A stretch of DNA of 64,000 nt from Vibrio sp. CB1-14 (GCF_040412085.2 NZ_CP115920.1:2356001-2420000); one strand, 5' to 3'. Positions 37,235 through 48,493 are shown, counted from the stretch's first letter. Program-made: numbers and translations. Notes: generated from the letters alone by a model not told the origin.

Positions 37235-38266
37235 CTATCTCGACTCCCAATGGAAAGAATCAATTCGCTCATCGGCGATGTAAAAAAGTTTGGTACCCGG
37301 TTCAATATCCAAATCCAACTCGGGATTGAGGACTATCCCTTGCCCTACGTCCACAGCGATCAACGTGGCTTGGTATTCCGCTTTCATCCATTGGAACAGT
37401 GCGTTCACCTTAATTGCTTTGGCAGAGCTTGGGTAGCGGACGGAATATTGGGTCATCCCACGAGTGGAGCTCAGTAGCTCTTGATGAAGCGCACTCGAAC
37501 CTGGGTCGACTGCGGCTTTGGCAAGCATTTCTGCGCCCACGGCAGGAATACACTCAGAGTTCGGACAGTGTTGGTGAAGTAGATCGCTCAGCGCTTCGTC
37601 TTTAAAATACACCAATAAATGCGCCTCTGGATTGCGGTTTGCACAATAGAGCGCGGCCGATAGGGTGATGTCGTCCTCTGGATTGTCGATAAGAATACAG
37701 CTCGCAGACTCAATGTTGGTCTTTTCCATCTCGCGGCCATCGGTATAGCTGTTTACTTTAACGAACGCAATTTCGCCCGGCAACGGATTTTCAATATCAG
37801 AGCGGCTACACAACACAATGGGTCTTCTACCCGTCTCTTCATGTTGTAGCATACGAATAAGGTGAATTGTTCGCTGACCATTCCAGCCTAACATCAAAAT
37901 ATGGTTATCCACTCTTACCTTCCTTTTTCCCAACTGACCTGCGCGCCAAGATTCCAAACCTAACGCTGCCATTCGGCCAAGCAGCGCTGCAAACAACATT
38001 AACCCACCAGGGATAATAAATAATATAGCAACCCATCGGCCGGCCTCAGTGGTTGGCGAGAGATCGCCATAGCCCACGGTCGATGCCGTCACGACAATAA
38101 AATAGATAAACTGTGATATCGGCGTTGTGAGCTCTGTTTCGCCGCTGAGTGACAACAGCGCCCAGGACGCGACAACATAAAGCAGCAACGCCATCATCAA
38201 AGTTCGAAATTTAAGTTCAAACAAATGGCTGTGTAACCACTTGCGAAGCTGGATCCAGATAACCAC
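37235..38266 (-). CDS. Potassium channel with RCK/TrkA-N domain
   Basis: A 343-residue membrane protein with two transmembrane helices around a pore loop. The K+ selectivity filter TVGYGD lies at residues about 62-67. A cytosolic RCK domain follows (NHILMLGWNGQRTIHLI, a Rossmann NAD-binding-like motif, then VLCSRSDIENP), with a C-terminal TrkA-C-like part. It is a prokaryotic ligand-gated K+ channel. It lies 91 nt after nadA in the same direction, with a terminator between, so it is probably transcribed separately. Confidence 0.9.
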   Translation of the reverse strand: MVIWIQLRKWLHSHLFELKFRTLMMALLLYVVASWALLSLSGETELTTPISQFIYFIVVTASTVGYGDLSPTTEAGRWVAILFIIPGGLMLFAALLGRMAALGLESWRAGQLGKRKVRVDNHILMLGWNGQRTIHLIRMLQHEETGRRPIVLCSRSDIENPLPGEIAFVKVNSYTDGREMEKTNIESASCILIDNPEDDITLSAALYCANRNPEAHLLVYFKDEALSDLLHQHCPNSECIPAVGAEMLAKAAVDPGSSALHQELLSSTRGMTQYSVRYPSSAKAIKVNALFQWMKAEYQATLIAVDVGQGIVLNPELDLDIEPGTKLFYIADERIDSFHWESR

Positions 38267-38304
38267 GTGATTCCTTGTGAACGTTTTGTAATAAGCATAT
38301 ACGA

Positions 38305-38330
38305 AAAAACCAGTCCGAAGACTGGTTTTT
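38305..38330 (-). terminator. Terminator of nadA
   Basis: An 11-bp stem (38305-38315 with 38320-38330), loop CGAA, ending on the minus strand in a T run. It separates nadA from the K+ channel gene. Confidence 0.85.
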
Positions 38331-38357
38331 GATCATTAATGTGAATGAATCAGCGAG

Positions 38358-39419
38358 TTACGCGTTGCCTTTCACTTTAATTTGTAGCTGCTCAGCAAAA
38401 TCAAGCATGCGGTTTAGCGGGATCAGTGATTTCACGCGAAGTGCTTCATCAACAAAGATTTCGTGCTCTTCACCACCATCACGTAGCGCTTTCTCAATCG
38501 CTTTAAGACCGTTCATTGCCATCCAAGGGCAGTGTGCACAGCTGCGACATGTCGCACCATTGCCTGCCGTTGGTGCTTCGATTAGCTCTTTTTCTGGCAC
38601 TAACTGCTGCATCTTGAAGAAGATGCCTTTATCTGTGGCCACGATAAGCTGCTTATTCGGTAGCTCTTTCGCCGCTTTGATAAGTTGGCTGGTTGAGCCT
38701 ACTGCATCAGCGAGGTCAACAACGCTTGCTGGCGATTCTGGGTGAACCAGAATGGCTGCATCTGGGTAAACCGATCTCATGTCTTTCAGTGCTTTTGATG
38801 AGAATTCGTCATGAACGATACACTCACCTTGCCACAGTAACATGTCGGCACCGGTTTGGTTCGCAATGTACGAACCTAGGTGGCGGTCTGGGCCCCAAAT
38901 AATCGGTTTGTCTTCAGCATCTAGGCTTTCAACAATTTCAAGCGCGATACTTGATGTTACTACCCAATCAGCGCGTGCTTTCACCGCTGCCGATGTATTG
39001 GCATAAACCACAACTGTGTGGTCTGGGTGCGCGTCACAGAACTCTGAGAACTTGTCTGCAGGGCAGCCAAGATCAAGCGAGCACTCTGCTTCCAGTGTTG
39101 GCATTAGGATGCGCTTTTCTGGCGTTAAGATCTTCGCAGATTCACCCATGAAGCGAACGCCAGCAATGATCAGCGTTGATGCGTCGTGACGGTTACCGAA
39201 TTTCGCCATTTCTAGCGAGTCACCCACAAATCCACCCGTCTCTTCTGCAAGAGCTTGGATCTCTGGATCGGTGTAATAGTGTGCAATCAGAACCGCGTCT
39301 TTTTGTTTTAGTAGCGATTTGATACTTGCGATGTACTGCTGCTTCTCGTTATCAGATAACGGAACAGGCTTAGGGGGAAACGGATATACCGTATCAATTG
39401 AGTCTAAGATGTGGCTCAT
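38358..39419 (-). CDS. nadA: Quinolinate synthase A
   Basis: A 353-residue iron-sulfur enzyme that condenses iminoaspartate with dihydroxyacetone phosphate to quinolinate, in NAD synthesis. Conserved parts are [18 protein letters not shown], the cysteine in [13 protein letters not shown] and the C-terminal [13 protein letters not shown] that supply the [4Fe-4S] ligands. Length matches E. coli NadA. It is transcribed away from the tol-pal block, as in many gamma-proteobacteria where nadA lies next to cpoB. Confidence 0.96.
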   Translation of the reverse strand: MSHILDSIDTVYPFPPKPVPLSDNEKQQYIASIKSLLKQKDAVLIAHYYTDPEIQALAEETGGFVGDSLEMAKFGNRHDASTLIIAGVRFMGESAKILTPEKRILMPTLEAECSLDLGCPADKFSEFCDAHPDHTVVVYANTSAAVKARADWVVTSSIALEIVESLDAEDKPIIWGPDRHLGSYIANQTGADMLLWQGECIVHDEFSSKALKDMRSVYPDAAILVHPESPASVVDLADAVGSTSQLIKAAKELPNKQLIVATDKGIFFKMQQLVPEKELIEAPTAGNGATCRSCAHCPWMAMNGLKAIEKALRDGGEEHEIFVDEALRVKSLIPLNRMLDFAEQLQIKVKGNA

Positions 39420-39783
39420 AGCGGTTGCTCTATGCTACTTCCAAATAGTCCGAGCATTGTACACGGATATTATTGATAGAACAAAGGCACTAGGGCAGGA
39501 ATCTACCAAAGTTGAATAGAAAGTGGCCTGAACAGGCTATCGAGGAGATAGTTTGCGCTTTTTGGGATTGTTGCTTGCCGAGAGTGGATTCTTGCCTGCG
39601 TAGGCGCACGGCCAGTGGAATAACGGCTTTTGGGTTGGGATTCGTGGTTAGGGTGGCTTTCAGTTCTGTTGAAATCACCTTTTAGCGACCTCTCATCCAA
39701 ATAAGTCGTCACCCCTGCGCAGGCAGGGGTCTACTGAAAGCGTGTTGAGAGCTAAGCATATCGCCTAGCCTCACGAAATCGCT
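39420..39783. repeat. Intergenic stretch with a GC-rich dispersed-type hairpin
   Basis: 364 bases between nadA and cpoB without a credible gene. A perfect 8-bp hairpin ACCCCTGC-GCAG-GCAGGGGT lies at 39711-39730. A related degenerate stretch (ATTCTTGCCTGCGTAGGC, near 39588) lies about 120 bases before it. This kind of inverted pair resembles dispersed intergenic repeats of many gamma-proteobacteria. It may also help end cpoB transcription, but it lacks a T run. Confidence 0.45.
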
Positions 39784-40569
39784 TTACTGTAAATTAGACT
39801 TAGCAACCTTGGCAGAAGAACTGCCTGGGTATTCGCTAATCACTTGTTCATAGTACTTCTTTGCTTCATCAGTTTTGTTGCCACGTTTGGCAATGTCACC
39901 CAACTTCACTAGAGCGTCCGCTCGTTTGTTGGATTTTGCAAAACCAATTACAGCCTTGAAGCTCTTTTCTGCTTCTGCGTCTTGGCGCTTAGCAAAATAG
40001 AGCTGGCCTAGCCAGTAGTGGCTGTTTGGCATGAAAGTCGATTCTGGGAAATCAGCCTGGAACTGTTTGAAGGCTGTGATTGCGCCTGTGTAGTCGCGCT
40101 TTTTCAAAATCAAGTCGACTGCATTTTGGTATGCCGTTTGTTCGTCGACATTGGTGGTGAACTTGCCTTCTGGGTTCGCCTTGTCTGTCGCGACAGGAAC
40201 TGCGACGGCGGCTGCGCCTTGTTGTGAGCGAAGCTTGTCGATTTCAATAAACAGTTCACGTTGACGCTGAACCATCTGGTTCATGTCATAAGTATTGCGT
40301 TCTAGCTGGCCGCGAAGGGTAGCAATTTCTTGCGTCATTTCATCGAGCTGCTGCTGCATTTGCAGTTGCACTCGGTTGCGGTTTTGCAATAGGCGCTCTA
40401 GGCGCTGAACATCGGTTTCGTTAGCAGCAGATGCCGCTGTAATAGAGGCAGCAGTTGCCGAAGAAGATGTTGCGCTCAAGTCGGTAACCGGTGCTTTCGC
40501 AGCAAGCGCTGAGCTTGCCATTCCGGCTAGTAACGTAAGCGTAACAGCGCGCTTAATGTTACTTGTCAT
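39784..40569 (-). CDS. cpoB: Tol-Pal cell division coordinator CpoB
   Basis: A 261-residue periplasmic protein (old name YbgF). It has a signal peptide (TLTLLAGMASSALAA), a trimerising coiled coil at about 55-110 (QNRNRVQLQMQQQLDEM), and TPR repeats in the C-terminal half (YQNAVDLILKKRDYTGAI onward). It links peptidoglycan synthesis (PBP1B) with outer-membrane constriction through Tol. Last gene of the tol-pal operon, 86 nt after pal. Confidence 0.95.
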   Translation of the reverse strand: MTSNIKRAVTLTLLAGMASSALAAKAPVTDLSATSSSATAASITAASAANETDVQRLERLLQNRNRVQLQMQQQLDEMTQEIATLRGQLERNTYDMNQMVQRQRELFIEIDKLRSQQGAAAVAVPVATDKANPEGKFTTNVDEQTAYQNAVDLILKKRDYTGAITAFKQFQADFPESTFMPNSHYWLGQLYFAKRQDAEAEKSFKAVIGFAKSNKRADALVKLGDIAKRGNKTDEAKKYYEQVISEYPGSSSAKVAKSNLQ

Positions 40570-40655
40570 AAAGCTAGGATCCTTAATAGCCGAGCCCTAA
40601 AACGACAATGTTGCAGCGCGAACGCTGCAACATGTTCAATCTTGGGCAGATTGGA

Positions 40656-41183
40656 TTAGTAAACTAGCACTGCGCGACGGTTTTTCGCGTACGCGTCTTC
40701 AGATTGACCTAGTACTAGTGGTTTCTCTTCACCGTAGCTAACGATAGAGATTTGGTCTGCTTGTACGCCAAGAGCTTGGATGTACTTAGCAACAGCTTGT
40801 GCACGACGCTCGCCTAGTGCGATGTTGTACTCAGGTGTACCGCGCTCATCTGCGTGACCTTCGATAGTCACTTGTAGTGATGCATCTTTGCTTAGGTATG
40901 CTGCGTGTGCTGCAAGCATATCTTCGTAGTCACCAGCGATAGTAGAGTTATCGAATGCAAAGTAAATCGTTTGGTTTTCACGAAGTGCTTTTTCTTTTAG
41001 CTCTTGTTCAGTTAGCTGTGCATTCTCATCAATTGGTGTCGCAACAGTTGTTGTTTCTTGTTGCGTTTGGTTGTTCGTCTCTGCACCTGTTGATGACGCA
41101 GCGTCGTCGCTTGAGCTACACGCCGTCATTGCAAGAACTGGCAGTGCGATTAGCAACCCCTTAAAAACTTTGTTTAATTGCAT
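40656..41183 (-). CDS. pal: Peptidoglycan-associated lipoprotein Pal
   Basis: A 175-residue outer-membrane lipoprotein. The lipobox is LAMTACSSS with the acylated Cys22. A Thr/Glu-rich linker precedes the OmpA-like peptidoglycan-binding domain, with [16 protein letters not shown] and the conserved [12 protein letters not shown]. It ties the outer membrane to peptidoglycan and is moved by TolQRAB to division sites. In the tol operon between tolB and cpoB. Confidence 0.97.
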   Translation of the reverse strand: MQLNKVFKGLLIALPVLAMTACSSSDDAASSTGAETNNQTQQETTTVATPIDENAQLTEQELKEKALRENQTIYFAFDNSTIAGDYEDMLAAHAAYLSKDASLQVTIEGHADERGTPEYNIALGERRAQAVAKYIQALGVQADQISIVSYGEEKPLVLGQSEDAYAKNRRAVLVY

Positions 41184-41214
41184 TGTTATTTCCTTAACCT
41201 AAAAAATTTAATTG

Positions 41215-42567
41215 CTATAAAAACGGTGACCATGCAGGAGCTCTTACGCGCCCGTTTGTAGCCGGTAATCTAGCTTTAAATCGCCCATCAATAGATACCA
41301 TCGAAAGGACGTTAGTTTTGTTATAGATGGAACTGTATATCACCATGCCACCATTTGGTGCGATGCTTGGTGATTCATCAAGCAGTGTTTTGGTGAGGAT
41401 CTGTACCGAGCCTGTTTCTAGATCTTGTTTTGCAAGATTGAATCCAGAGTTGGAACGATTCACCATCACGAGGTAACGACCATCAGGGGTGATCTGCCCA
41501 CCGAGGTTTTGGCTACCCTGCCACGTGATACGATTGGTTTTACCATCAGACAAATTTACTTCATAAATCTGAGGGTTACCACCCCTATCCGACGTAAAAA
41601 TAAGGGAATTACCGTCTGGTTTCCAGAACGGTTCTGTATTATTTGATCGGCCGCGGGTAATTTGGCGCAGTTTTCTGGTTTCCAGATTTAGCGTATATAC
41701 ATGCAGTTGCCCAGTCTTCGACAAGGTGATTGCGAGAGACTTCCCATCCGGAGAGAATCTTGGCGCACCATTGTGACGAGGGAATGACGTTACCTTCTCA
41801 CGCTTACCTGTGTAGATATTCATGATGAAGATTTCTGCTTGGCCATTTTGGAAGCTAACGTAAGCCAATTGCTTACCATCTGGTGACCAAGCTGGAGACA
41901 TCAACGGCTGCTTTGAGCGAAGTACCATCTTCTCGTTGTAGCCGTCGTAATCCGCGATACGCATTTGGTATGGGTACGCGTCTTTGTCGTTAACCACTAC
42001 GTAAGCGATGCGAGTTAAAAACGCACCGCGCTCGCCTGTAAGCTCTTCGTAGACAAGATCCGAAATGCGGTGTGCATATTCACGAAGACGTGGACCAGGA
42101 ACGGTCGCTTTCTTCTTGAATAGAATATGGTCGTTAGATAGCACTAATTGGCCATCGTCGCTCAGTGCTTTTGACTGTCCACCGGTGAGCTGACCACGAA
42201 CTACATCAACGAGCTGATAGCTCACTTCGTAATTGCCTTCAGCATTTTTAACGATAGTGCCGGTAAGAAGTGAATCAACGCCAAGGCCAGTCCACGCTTC
42301 AAAATTAATTGCCGATGCATCATAAGGCGTTTGCGGCATTTTGCTGGTTGCAACAGGGCTAAATTTACCACTGCGCTGCAAGTCAGAAGCAATCACCGCC
42401 GAGACATCATGCGGTAATTTGCCCTCACCTTCCCATTTGAAAGGCACAATGGCAATCGGTCTTGCTGAGTCAATACCATCGGTGATAACAAGTTCTAATG
42501 CGGCGTTGGCAGTTTGAGTAGCAAAACTCATGACCATTGCCATTCCTAGTAATATTCGCTTAATCAC
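41215..42567 (-). CDS. tolB: Tol-Pal translocation protein TolB
   Basis: A 450-residue periplasmic protein with a signal peptide ([18 protein letters not shown]), an N-terminal alpha/beta domain whose first residues contact TolA, and a six-bladed beta propeller built from repeats such as [16 protein letters not shown] and [13 protein letters not shown]. It binds Pal and dissociates it from peptidoglycan under TolA control. Ten bases after tolA. Confidence 0.97.
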   Translation of the reverse strand: MIKRILLGMAMVMSFATQTANAALELVITDGIDSARPIAIVPFKWEGEGKLPHDVSAVIASDLQRSGKFSPVATSKMPQTPYDASAINFEAWTGLGVDSLLTGTIVKNAEGNYEVSYQLVDVVRGQLTGGQSKALSDDGQLVLSNDHILFKKKATVPGPRLREYAHRISDLVYEELTGERGAFLTRIAYVVVNDKDAYPYQMRIADYDGYNEKMVLRSKQPLMSPAWSPDGKQLAYVSFQNGQAEIFIMNIYTGKREKVTSFPRHNGAPRFSPDGKSLAITLSKTGQLHVYTLNLETRKLRQITRGRSNNTEPFWKPDGNSLIFTSDRGGNPQIYEVNLSDGKTNRITWQGSQNLGGQITPDGRYLVMVNRSNSGFNLAKQDLETGSVQILTKTLLDESPSIAPNGGMVIYSSIYNKTNVLSMVSIDGRFKARLPATNGRVRAPAWSPFL

Positions 42568-42577
42568 AGGTTTTTCC

Positions 42578-43603
42578 TTATAACTGTGGCTTATATGTCA
42601 AGTTAATGTTCTTTAGCTGAGCATTAACTTCAGGAAATTCGGAGAGAGGAAACGAACGAACCTGTGAAATGGCACTTTTGGTGGCATTACACAAGCGAGC
42701 ATCGCCCTCTAATACTTTTACTGTCCCTGCAATCGCACCGCTACCAGCGGGAATCAATTGCAGGTTTACACGGCATTCTTTACCGCGAAAGCTGGAGTCG
42801 GTGAGAATGTGCTGCTGGATAAGCTGCTTGTAGATCTCACCCATTTTGGCAAGTTCGATATCGACCTGACTGGAACGAGCCGCGGAGTTACTCGCGGCTT
42901 CACTTTCTAGTCCTGAAAAAATATCGTTCAGCGCCGCCTCTTGCTCTTTTCGATCGCGCTCTATTTGCTCAAGTCGCTCTTTCTCGATACGCGCTTTTTC
43001 GGCTGCTTCAGCCGCGGCTTTTTCCTGGGCTATACGTTCTTGCTCGGCACGCTCTGCGGCTTCACGTTCACGCTGAGCTTTTTCTTGCGCTTCTTTTACA
43101 GCTCGCTCTTGTTCTAGACGCTCCTGCGCGGCTAAAGCAATCGCGGCTTCTTCAGCTATGCGTTTTTTCTCAGCTATGCGAATCGCCTCTTCTTTGGCTT
43201 TACGCTCAGCTTCGGCTTTTTCGGCACGCTCTTTTTCTACCTTACGACGCTTTTCTGATTCGCGAGCGGCTTGAGCATCTTTCGCTTGCTGCTCTTTCAG
43301 CTTACGTATGCGCTCTTCCTCAGCTTTGCGGTTACGTTCTAGCTGTTCACTTTCACGACGCAATTTATCAAGACGGTCTTGCTCTTTTTTAGCTGCGGTT
43401 TCACGCTGCTTGCGGATTTCTGCCGCTTGCTGACGAACGCGCGCTGGATCGATCACCACGGCTTGCACCATTCCGGTTGGCTCCGCTTTATCCATGTTAA
43501 AGTCGGTACCCCACAGTAATGCGGCGACAAGCAATGCGTGAGCAAGCAAAGAGATCGCAATTGGCTTTCCGTAGCTGTTTTTAGTGTGCTTATTGCTTTT
43601 CAT
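42578..43603 (-). CDS. tolA: Cell envelope integrity protein TolA
   Basis: A 341-residue inner-membrane protein. One N-terminal membrane helix ([18 protein letters not shown], about 15-32) anchors it to TolQR. Residues about 50-230 form a very long Glu/Lys/Arg/Ala helix that spans the periplasm. The C-terminal domain (about 245-341) binds TolB and Pal. Vibrio TolA helices are often of this length. Thirteen bases after tolR. Confidence 0.95.
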   Translation of the reverse strand: MKSNKHTKNSYGKPIAISLLAHALLVAALLWGTDFNMDKAEPTGMVQAVVIDPARVRQQAAEIRKQRETAAKKEQDRLDKLRRESEQLERNRKAEEERIRKLKEQQAKDAQAARESEKRRKVEKERAEKAEAERKAKEEAIRIAEKKRIAEEAAIALAAQERLEQERAVKEAQEKAQREREAAERAEQERIAQEKAAAEAAEKARIEKERLEQIERDRKEQEAALNDIFSGLESEAASNSAARSSQVDIELAKMGEIYKQLIQQHILTDSSFRGKECRVNLQLIPAGSGAIAGTVKVLEGDARLCNATKSAISQVRSFPLSEFPEVNAQLKNINLTYKPQL

Positions 43604-43616
43604 ACGGCTGCGACAA

Positions 43617-44060
43617 CTATTCCCTTAGATCCGTGAGTAGGCCAACCTTTGGAATACCGGCTTGGCTAAGCTCATCCAACAGTAAGACCACCTCTGCGTA
43701 TGGCGTGGAAGCATCACCACCCACTGCGACTGGAGAGTTAGGATTAATCGAAAGCTCAGCTTTAACTCGTACAATAATGTCTTGCAGACTCAAACCTCGT
43801 TTCACGTCCTCATTGTTAACGCTTAGCCCTAAGTTCCCGTCACGGTCTACTTCAACAATGATAAAGCTCGCATCGGTATCACCAGCAAGTTCAGACGCTG
43901 GTTGTGCCGTTGAGGTCTTAGGTAGCTCAACATCCACCCCTTGAGTAACAAAAGGCGACGTCACCATGAAAATAATAAGTAACACCAGCATAACGTCGAT
44001 ATAAGGTACGACGTTAATCTCACAGGTCAGCTTGCGTTTTTTCGGTTGGTAGCCAGCCAT
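43617..44060 (-). CDS. tolR: Tol-Pal protein TolR
   Basis: A 147-residue ExbD/TolR-family protein with a single membrane helix (NVVPYIDVMLVLLIIFMV) holding the essential membrane Asp in YIDVM. The rest is periplasmic. With TolQ it forms the proton-driven motor for TolA. Its start overlaps the stop of tolQ by one base. Confidence 0.97.
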   Translation of the reverse strand: MAGYQPKKRKLTCEINVVPYIDVMLVLLIIFMVTSPFVTQGVDVELPKTSTAQPASELAGDTDASFIIVEVDRDGNLGLSVNNEDVKRGLSLQDIIVRVKAELSINPNSPVAVGGDASTPYAEVVLLLDELSQAGIPKVGLLTDLRE

Positions 44061-44746
44061 TATTGCTCCCTAGCGGCCATCGCTTGACGGTGCAAAATGC
44101 TGTGGAACTCTTCAGAGAAGGTTGCGTAGTTGTGTTCTAGCTTGCTCACTTTGTTGCTAAGACGGTTAAACGCCATAACGGCAGGAATCGCCGCAAATAG
44201 ACCCATTGCCGTTGCGATCAAGGCTTCTGCGATACCTGGCGCTACCATGGCAAGCGTGGCTTGTTTTACTTCGCCAAGCGCGATAAACGCGTGCATGATA
44301 CCCCAAACGGTACCAAACAGACCGATGTAGGGGCTGATAGAGCCAACGGTCGCTAGGAATGGCAAGTTAGTTTCTAGCTCTTCCACTTCACGGGAAACAG
44401 CAACGCGCATTGAGCGACCAGTCCCTTCCATAATGAAAGCTGGAGAGTCGGCGTTTGATTTACGAAGGCGCAAAAACTCGGAAAAACCAGAGTAGAAAAT
44501 CTCTTCTGTACCTGAAAGCTCATCTTTGCGCTTTTTCACATCTTGGTAGATGTGAGAAAGATCAGCGCCTGACCAAAAACGGTCTTCAAACGCCTCAGAT
44601 TCTTTGGTGGCTTCTTTTAGCACTTTGCTGCGCTTGATGATCATCGCCCAAGATACGACTGACATGCCCATCAGAATCAGCATTACCAATTGAACAAGTA
44701 GGCTTGCCTCGAGTATGAGGTCTACAAATGAAATATCAGCCGTCAC
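44060..44746 (-). CDS. tolQ: Tol-Pal protein TolQ
   Basis: A 228-residue inner-membrane motor protein of the MotA/TolQ/ExbB family with three membrane helices: about 17-37, and two in the C-terminal half ([20 protein letters not shown] and [18 protein letters not shown]). It overlaps ybgC by 11 bases at its start. Confidence 0.97.
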   Translation of the reverse strand: MTADISFVDLILEASLLVQLVMLILMGMSVVSWAMIIKRSKVLKEATKESEAFEDRFWSGADLSHIYQDVKKRKDELSGTEEIFYSGFSEFLRLRKSNADSPAFIMEGTGRSMRVAVSREVEELETNLPFLATVGSISPYIGLFGTVWGIMHAFIALGEVKQATLAMVAPGIAEALIATAMGLFAAIPAVMAFNRLSNKVSKLEHNYATFSEEFHSILHRQAMAAREQ

Positions 44747-45164
44747 TGTGTTTTAACTCCACTAAGATAGACGAAGGAATAGCCTTCGGCTTCATTTTAA
44801 CATTATCTATACACGCCACTTTAACCAGTGCTTTCGCTATTGTCACACCTTGTTGGTCGACAATTTCTTGAGCAAAGGTTAGCGACGCTTTCTTAAATTC
44901 TTCAATATAGGTTTTTACGGTGAGCTGGTCATCCAAGCGTGCACCACGGATAAAGTCGATATCCATATGACGAACCACAAAGCCAGTATGCTCTTCTAGC
45001 AACACACGCTGATTGACACCTTTGCTTCTAAGTAGCTCGGTGCGGGCACGTTCAAAGAAATTGAGGTAGTTCGAGTGGTAAACGACACCTCCCGCGTCCG
45101 TGTCTTCGTAATAAACGGTCACAGGAAATTCGAAATACGATGATAACTGAGACAAACTGATCAC
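44736..45164 (-). CDS. ybgC: Acyl-CoA thioesterase YbgC
   Basis: A 142-residue hotdog-fold thioesterase. [20 protein letters not shown] holds the catalytic Asp and the conserved Tyr-His. It cleaves short-chain or hydroxyacyl-CoA and in E. coli interacts with acyl carrier protein and phospholipid enzymes. First gene of the tol-pal operon. Confidence 0.95.
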   Translation of the reverse strand: MISLSQLSSYFEFPVTVYYEDTDAGGVVYHSNYLNFFERARTELLRSKGVNQRVLLEEHTGFVVRHMDIDFIRGARLDDQLTVKTYIEEFKKASLTFAQEIVDQQGVTIAKALVKVACIDNVKMKPKAIPSSILVELKHSDG

Positions 45165-45312
45165 TTCCTAAATAAAACTACGCATTAATATAACGCAACT
45201 CATTGTGATTGTTATAAGTGCTGACAAGAATTTTTGATTAAAGTGCCAAAATTTACACTTAATTGATGAAGATATTAGCGATTACTCGCTTTTCATTGTT
45301 TCAAAAAGTAAA

Positions 45313-45336
45313 AAACCCGAGCAATGGCTCGGGTTT
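45313..45336 (-). terminator. Terminator of the cyd operon
   Basis: A 10-bp GC-rich stem (45313-45322 with 45327-45336), loop AATG, followed on the minus strand by a T run. It lies directly after ybgE. Confidence 0.92.
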
Positions 45337-45339
45337 ATT

Positions 45340-45642
45340 CTAAAAAACGTACATTAACGTTAAGTAACTCAACACAGTTAGTGACAAGTACGGGCTAAAC
45401 ACCAGTTGCCACAACCAAAACCTTGGTTTGAAGCCGATACCGTAGACCATACTTGAACAGAGAGACAATACAAACGCCAGTCCTAACCATGGTGCAAAGC
45501 CACCGATGGCTGCGTCGTAGCCCTCTGGACTCCACATGAACAGACCTGCGTTGGCAAAACCAAGCACCAGTGATAAGGCGCGAAGTAGCACCTTATCCAT
45601 AGGCTTGTGAATCTGCTCCAACTGTTGGTTAAGCTTACTCAC
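45340..45642 (-). CDS. ybgE: Cyd operon protein YbgE
   Basis: A 100-residue inner-membrane protein with three hydrophobic segments (LRALSLVLGFANAGLFMW, GLAFVLSLCSSMVYGIGF, SPYLSLTVLSYLTLMYV). It is found with cydABX in proteobacteria; its exact role is unclear. It starts with GTG at 45642, which overlaps the cydX stop by eight bases, so translation is coupled. Confidence 0.9.
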   Translation of the reverse strand: MSKLNQQLEQIHKPMDKVLLRALSLVLGFANAGLFMWSPEGYDAAIGGFAPWLGLAFVLSLCSSMVYGIGFKPRFWLWQLVFSPYLSLTVLSYLTLMYVF

Positions 45643-45742
45643 TGTCTTCGTCCATCATCTCACTGTGTTCAAGCCAAAGTGCATTGATGATACCGAACGC
45701 ACAAGCCAATAGAACACCTAAAATCCAAGCGAAATACCACAT
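45635..45742 (-). CDS. cydX: Cytochrome bd oxidase small subunit CydX
   Basis: A 35-residue single-pass membrane protein, MWYFAWILG at the start and a hydrophobic core to about residue 23, then a charged tail with HSEMMDEDSE. It is needed for stable, active cytochrome bd oxidase. It lies 12 bases after cydB and overlaps ybgE by eight. The start W-Y-F-A-W pattern is the family hallmark. Confidence 0.95.
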   Translation of the reverse strand: MWYFAWILGVLLACAFGIINALWLEHSEMMDEDSE

Positions 45743-45754
45743 GTTAAATGCTCC

Positions 45755-46891
45755 TTAGTAAAGTGAATTCTTGTTTTCTTCGATGAACTTGTCATCAAGA
45801 CGACCAAACATTTTGTAGTAAGTCCAAGCTGTGTAGCTAAGAATTACTGGAACCATAACAAACGCTACCGCTGTCATTAGGTTCAAAGTCAATTCACTTG
45901 ACGTCGCATCCCACATAGTCAAGCTGTGGTTTGGATTCAGGCTGCTTGGCATTACGAATGGGAACATTGCAAAACCAGCAGTAAAGATGATGCCACCGTT
46001 CGCCAGAGAAGAAGCAATAAATGAAATTGCACACTTCTCAAGACGAGACGCTAGAACCGCTAGTAGAGGCATAACCACACCTAGTGCTGGAGCAATCCAT
46101 AGTAGTGGGTACTTCTCGAAGTTCGTCATCCACGCACCGGCTTCGCGAACCACTTCTTTAACTAGTGGGTTTGAAGCCGCGTTGCCATCGATACTGCTTA
46201 CTACTAGGTAACCATCGATACCTTGGATCCAGAAACCTGCACCTACAAATGCCACTACTGTGAGTAGACCCATGATTTGCGCTGTGTTGCGAGCGCGAGT
46301 ATGGATATCACCTGTAGTCTTCATTTGTAGCCATGTTGAACCTTGAAGCAGGATCATGAACAGGCTTACCAGACCACACAATAGTGCGAATGGGTTAAGC
46401 AGGCCGAAGAATGAACCGTGGTAAGTCGGCATCATAAAGTCGCTTAACTGGAATGGTACACCTTGTAGTAGGTTACCAAACGCCACACCAAAGATAAGTG
46501 GTGGTACGAAACCACTGATTGAGATACCGATATCCCAAGCGTTACGCCACTGTTTGTCTTCTAGCTTAGAGCGGTAATCTAGACCGATTGGACGTAGCCA
46601 AAGCGCTGCTAGAGTAAGGATCATTGCTAGGTAGAAACCCGAGAACGACGTCGCGTACACTAGCGGCCAAGCAGCAAATAACGCACCACCGGCGGTGATT
46701 AGCCAAACCTGGTTACCGTCCCAGTGTGGAGCGATAGAGTTAATCATTACACGGCGCTGAGTGTCCGTTTTACCTAGGATAGGTACAAGTGCACCTACCC
46801 CCATATCAAAACCATCGGTGATAGCGAAACCAGCAAACAGTACGCCGATCAGTATCCACCAGATGAATCGTAAGACTTCGTAATCAAACAT
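45755..46891 (-). CDS. cydB: Cytochrome bd ubiquinol oxidase subunit II
   Basis: A 378-residue membrane protein with about eight to nine helices. Family segments include WWILIGVLFAGFAITDGFDM at the start and SIAPHWDGNQVWLITAGGAL. With CydA it forms the high-affinity terminal oxidase that reduces oxygen at low tension. Fifteen bases after cydA. Confidence 0.97.
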   Translation of the reverse strand: MFDYEVLRFIWWILIGVLFAGFAITDGFDMGVGALVPILGKTDTQRRVMINSIAPHWDGNQVWLITAGGALFAAWPLVYATSFSGFYLAMILTLAALWLRPIGLDYRSKLEDKQWRNAWDIGISISGFVPPLIFGVAFGNLLQGVPFQLSDFMMPTYHGSFFGLLNPFALLCGLVSLFMILLQGSTWLQMKTTGDIHTRARNTAQIMGLLTVVAFVGAGFWIQGIDGYLVVSSIDGNAASNPLVKEVVREAGAWMTNFEKYPLLWIAPALGVVMPLLAVLASRLEKCAISFIASSLANGGIIFTAGFAMFPFVMPSSLNPNHSLTMWDATSSELTLNLMTAVAFVMVPVILSYTAWTYYKMFGRLDDKFIEENKNSLY

Positions 46892-46906
46892 TCTTTTTCT
46901 CCTTGC

Positions 46907-48493
46907 TTACGCTTCTACTTGACGACTAACTTTGTTCTCTACCGTTTCGACGTTTTGTTCGAAGTGGTAGCGACCTGTCTTCAAGCTACTCGGGCCTTTG
47001 CGTGCAAATTTCACCATTAGGTAAACTTCTGCAATTAGGAACACCGTGTATAGAGCGATGATTGCGAATAGTGATGTCCAGATCTGACTTGCTGTCAGTG
47101 CTGATGCTGCCACGTGTACAGGCAGGATTTCACCTACGGCCCATGGCTGACGACCAAATTCAGCAACAAACCAACCGGCTTCTACTGCAATCCATGGTAG
47201 TGGAATGCTAAATAGTGCCGCTTTAAGGATCCATTTTTTCTGTTCAATTTTCTGACGACATGTCTGAATAAATGCCGCACCGAAGACGAATAGCATGATG
47301 AAGCCACACGCAACCATGATACGGAACGACCAGAATAGTGGCCAAACTGTTGGGATAGAGTCATCCGCAGCCGCTTGGATTTGATCTTCTGTCGCATCAA
47401 CAACTTTGTCGGTGTAACGTTTAAGCAGTAGACCGTAACCAAGGTCTTGCTTCACATCATCAAACGCTTCTATGTTTGCGTCTGTACGTTCACCTGCACG
47501 CAGTTTTTCTAGAAGTTCGTAAGCGTACATACCGTTACGGATACGATCCACGTGCTCTTCACGTAGGTCACGAAGACCTTGAACTGGTGTATCGATAGAA
47601 CGTGTTGCGATGATACCCATTACGTATGGGATCTTAAGCGCAAAGTCGGTTTCCATCTTGTCTTGGTTTGGTAGACCAAACACAGTGAACGCTGCTGGAG
47701 CTGGCTCTGTATGCCACTCTGCTTCGATAGCCGCAAGTTTCACTTTCTGTACGTCACCAAGCTCGTAACCAGATTCGTCACCAAGAACGATAACAGAAAG
47801 GATAGAAGCCATACCGAACGACGCTGCAATCGCGAATGAACGACGAGCAAACGCCACATCACGGCCTTTCAGTAGGTAGTAAGCACTGATACCCAGCACG
47901 AACATCGCACCTGTGGTATAGCCTGACGCTACTGTGTGAACAAACTTAACTTGAGCAACTGGGTTGAGCACCACTTCTGCGAAACTAACCATTTCCATAC
48001 GCATGGTTTCGAAGTTGAACTCTGCGCCCACTGGGTGCTGCATCCAACCGTTCGCAACTAGGATCCAAAGTGCTGAGAAGTTAGAACCAAGTGCAACCAA
48101 CCAGGTAACGGCTAAGTGTTGACGTTTTGAAAGCCTATCCCATCCGAAGAAGAAGAGTCCGACAAAGGTGGATTCGAGGAAGAAGGCAACGAGGGCTTCG
48201 ATCGCCAGCGGCGCACCGAAAATATCACCCACGTAATGGGAATAGTAGGACCAGTTCGTACCAAACTGGAATTCCATGGTAAGGCCGGTAGCCACACCTA
48301 GGGCGAAGTTAATACCAAATAGCTTACCCCAGAACTTGGTCATGTCCTTGTAGATTTGCTTGTTGGTCATTACGTAGAGGGACTCCATGATGGCAAGTAA
48401 GAATGCCATACCTAGAGTCAATGGAACGAACAAGAAGTGATACATTGCCGTAATTGCGAATTGCAATCTCGACAGATCAACAACGTCTATCAT
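46907..48493 (-). CDS. cydA: Cytochrome bd ubiquinol oxidase subunit I
   Basis: A 528-residue membrane protein that carries the three hemes. His19 in [13 protein letters not shown] is a heme b595 ligand by homology; conserved [18 protein letters not shown] belongs to the C-terminal part. The Q-loop lies in the long hydrophilic stretch near 250-330. First gene of cydABX-ybgE, with two Fnr-like boxes upstream. Confidence 0.97.
   Translation of the reverse strand: MIDVVDLSRLQFAITAMYHFLFVPLTLGMAFLLAIMESLYVMTNKQIYKDMTKFWGKLFGINFALGVATGLTMEFQFGTNWSYYSHYVGDIFGAPLAIEALVAFFLESTFVGLFFFGWDRLSKRQHLAVTWLVALGSNFSALWILVANGWMQHPVGAEFNFETMRMEMVSFAEVVLNPVAQVKFVHTVASGYTTGAMFVLGISAYYLLKGRDVAFARRSFAIAASFGMASILSVIVLGDESGYELGDVQKVKLAAIEAEWHTEPAPAAFTVFGLPNQDKMETDFALKIPYVMGIIATRSIDTPVQGLRDLREEHVDRIRNGMYAYELLEKLRAGERTDANIEAFDDVKQDLGYGLLLKRYTDKVVDATEDQIQAAADDSIPTVWPLFWSFRIMVACGFIMLFVFGAAFIQTCRQKIEQKKWILKAALFSIPLPWIAVEAGWFVAEFGRQPWAVGEILPVHVAASALTASQIWTSLFAIIALYTVFLIAEVYLMVKFARKGPSSLKTGRYHFEQNVETVENKVSRQVEA

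Noticed and set aside
39490-39712. Two minus-strand frames between nadA and cpoB
   Set aside because: They have low-complexity, repeat-derived content, no ribosome site and overlap each other.
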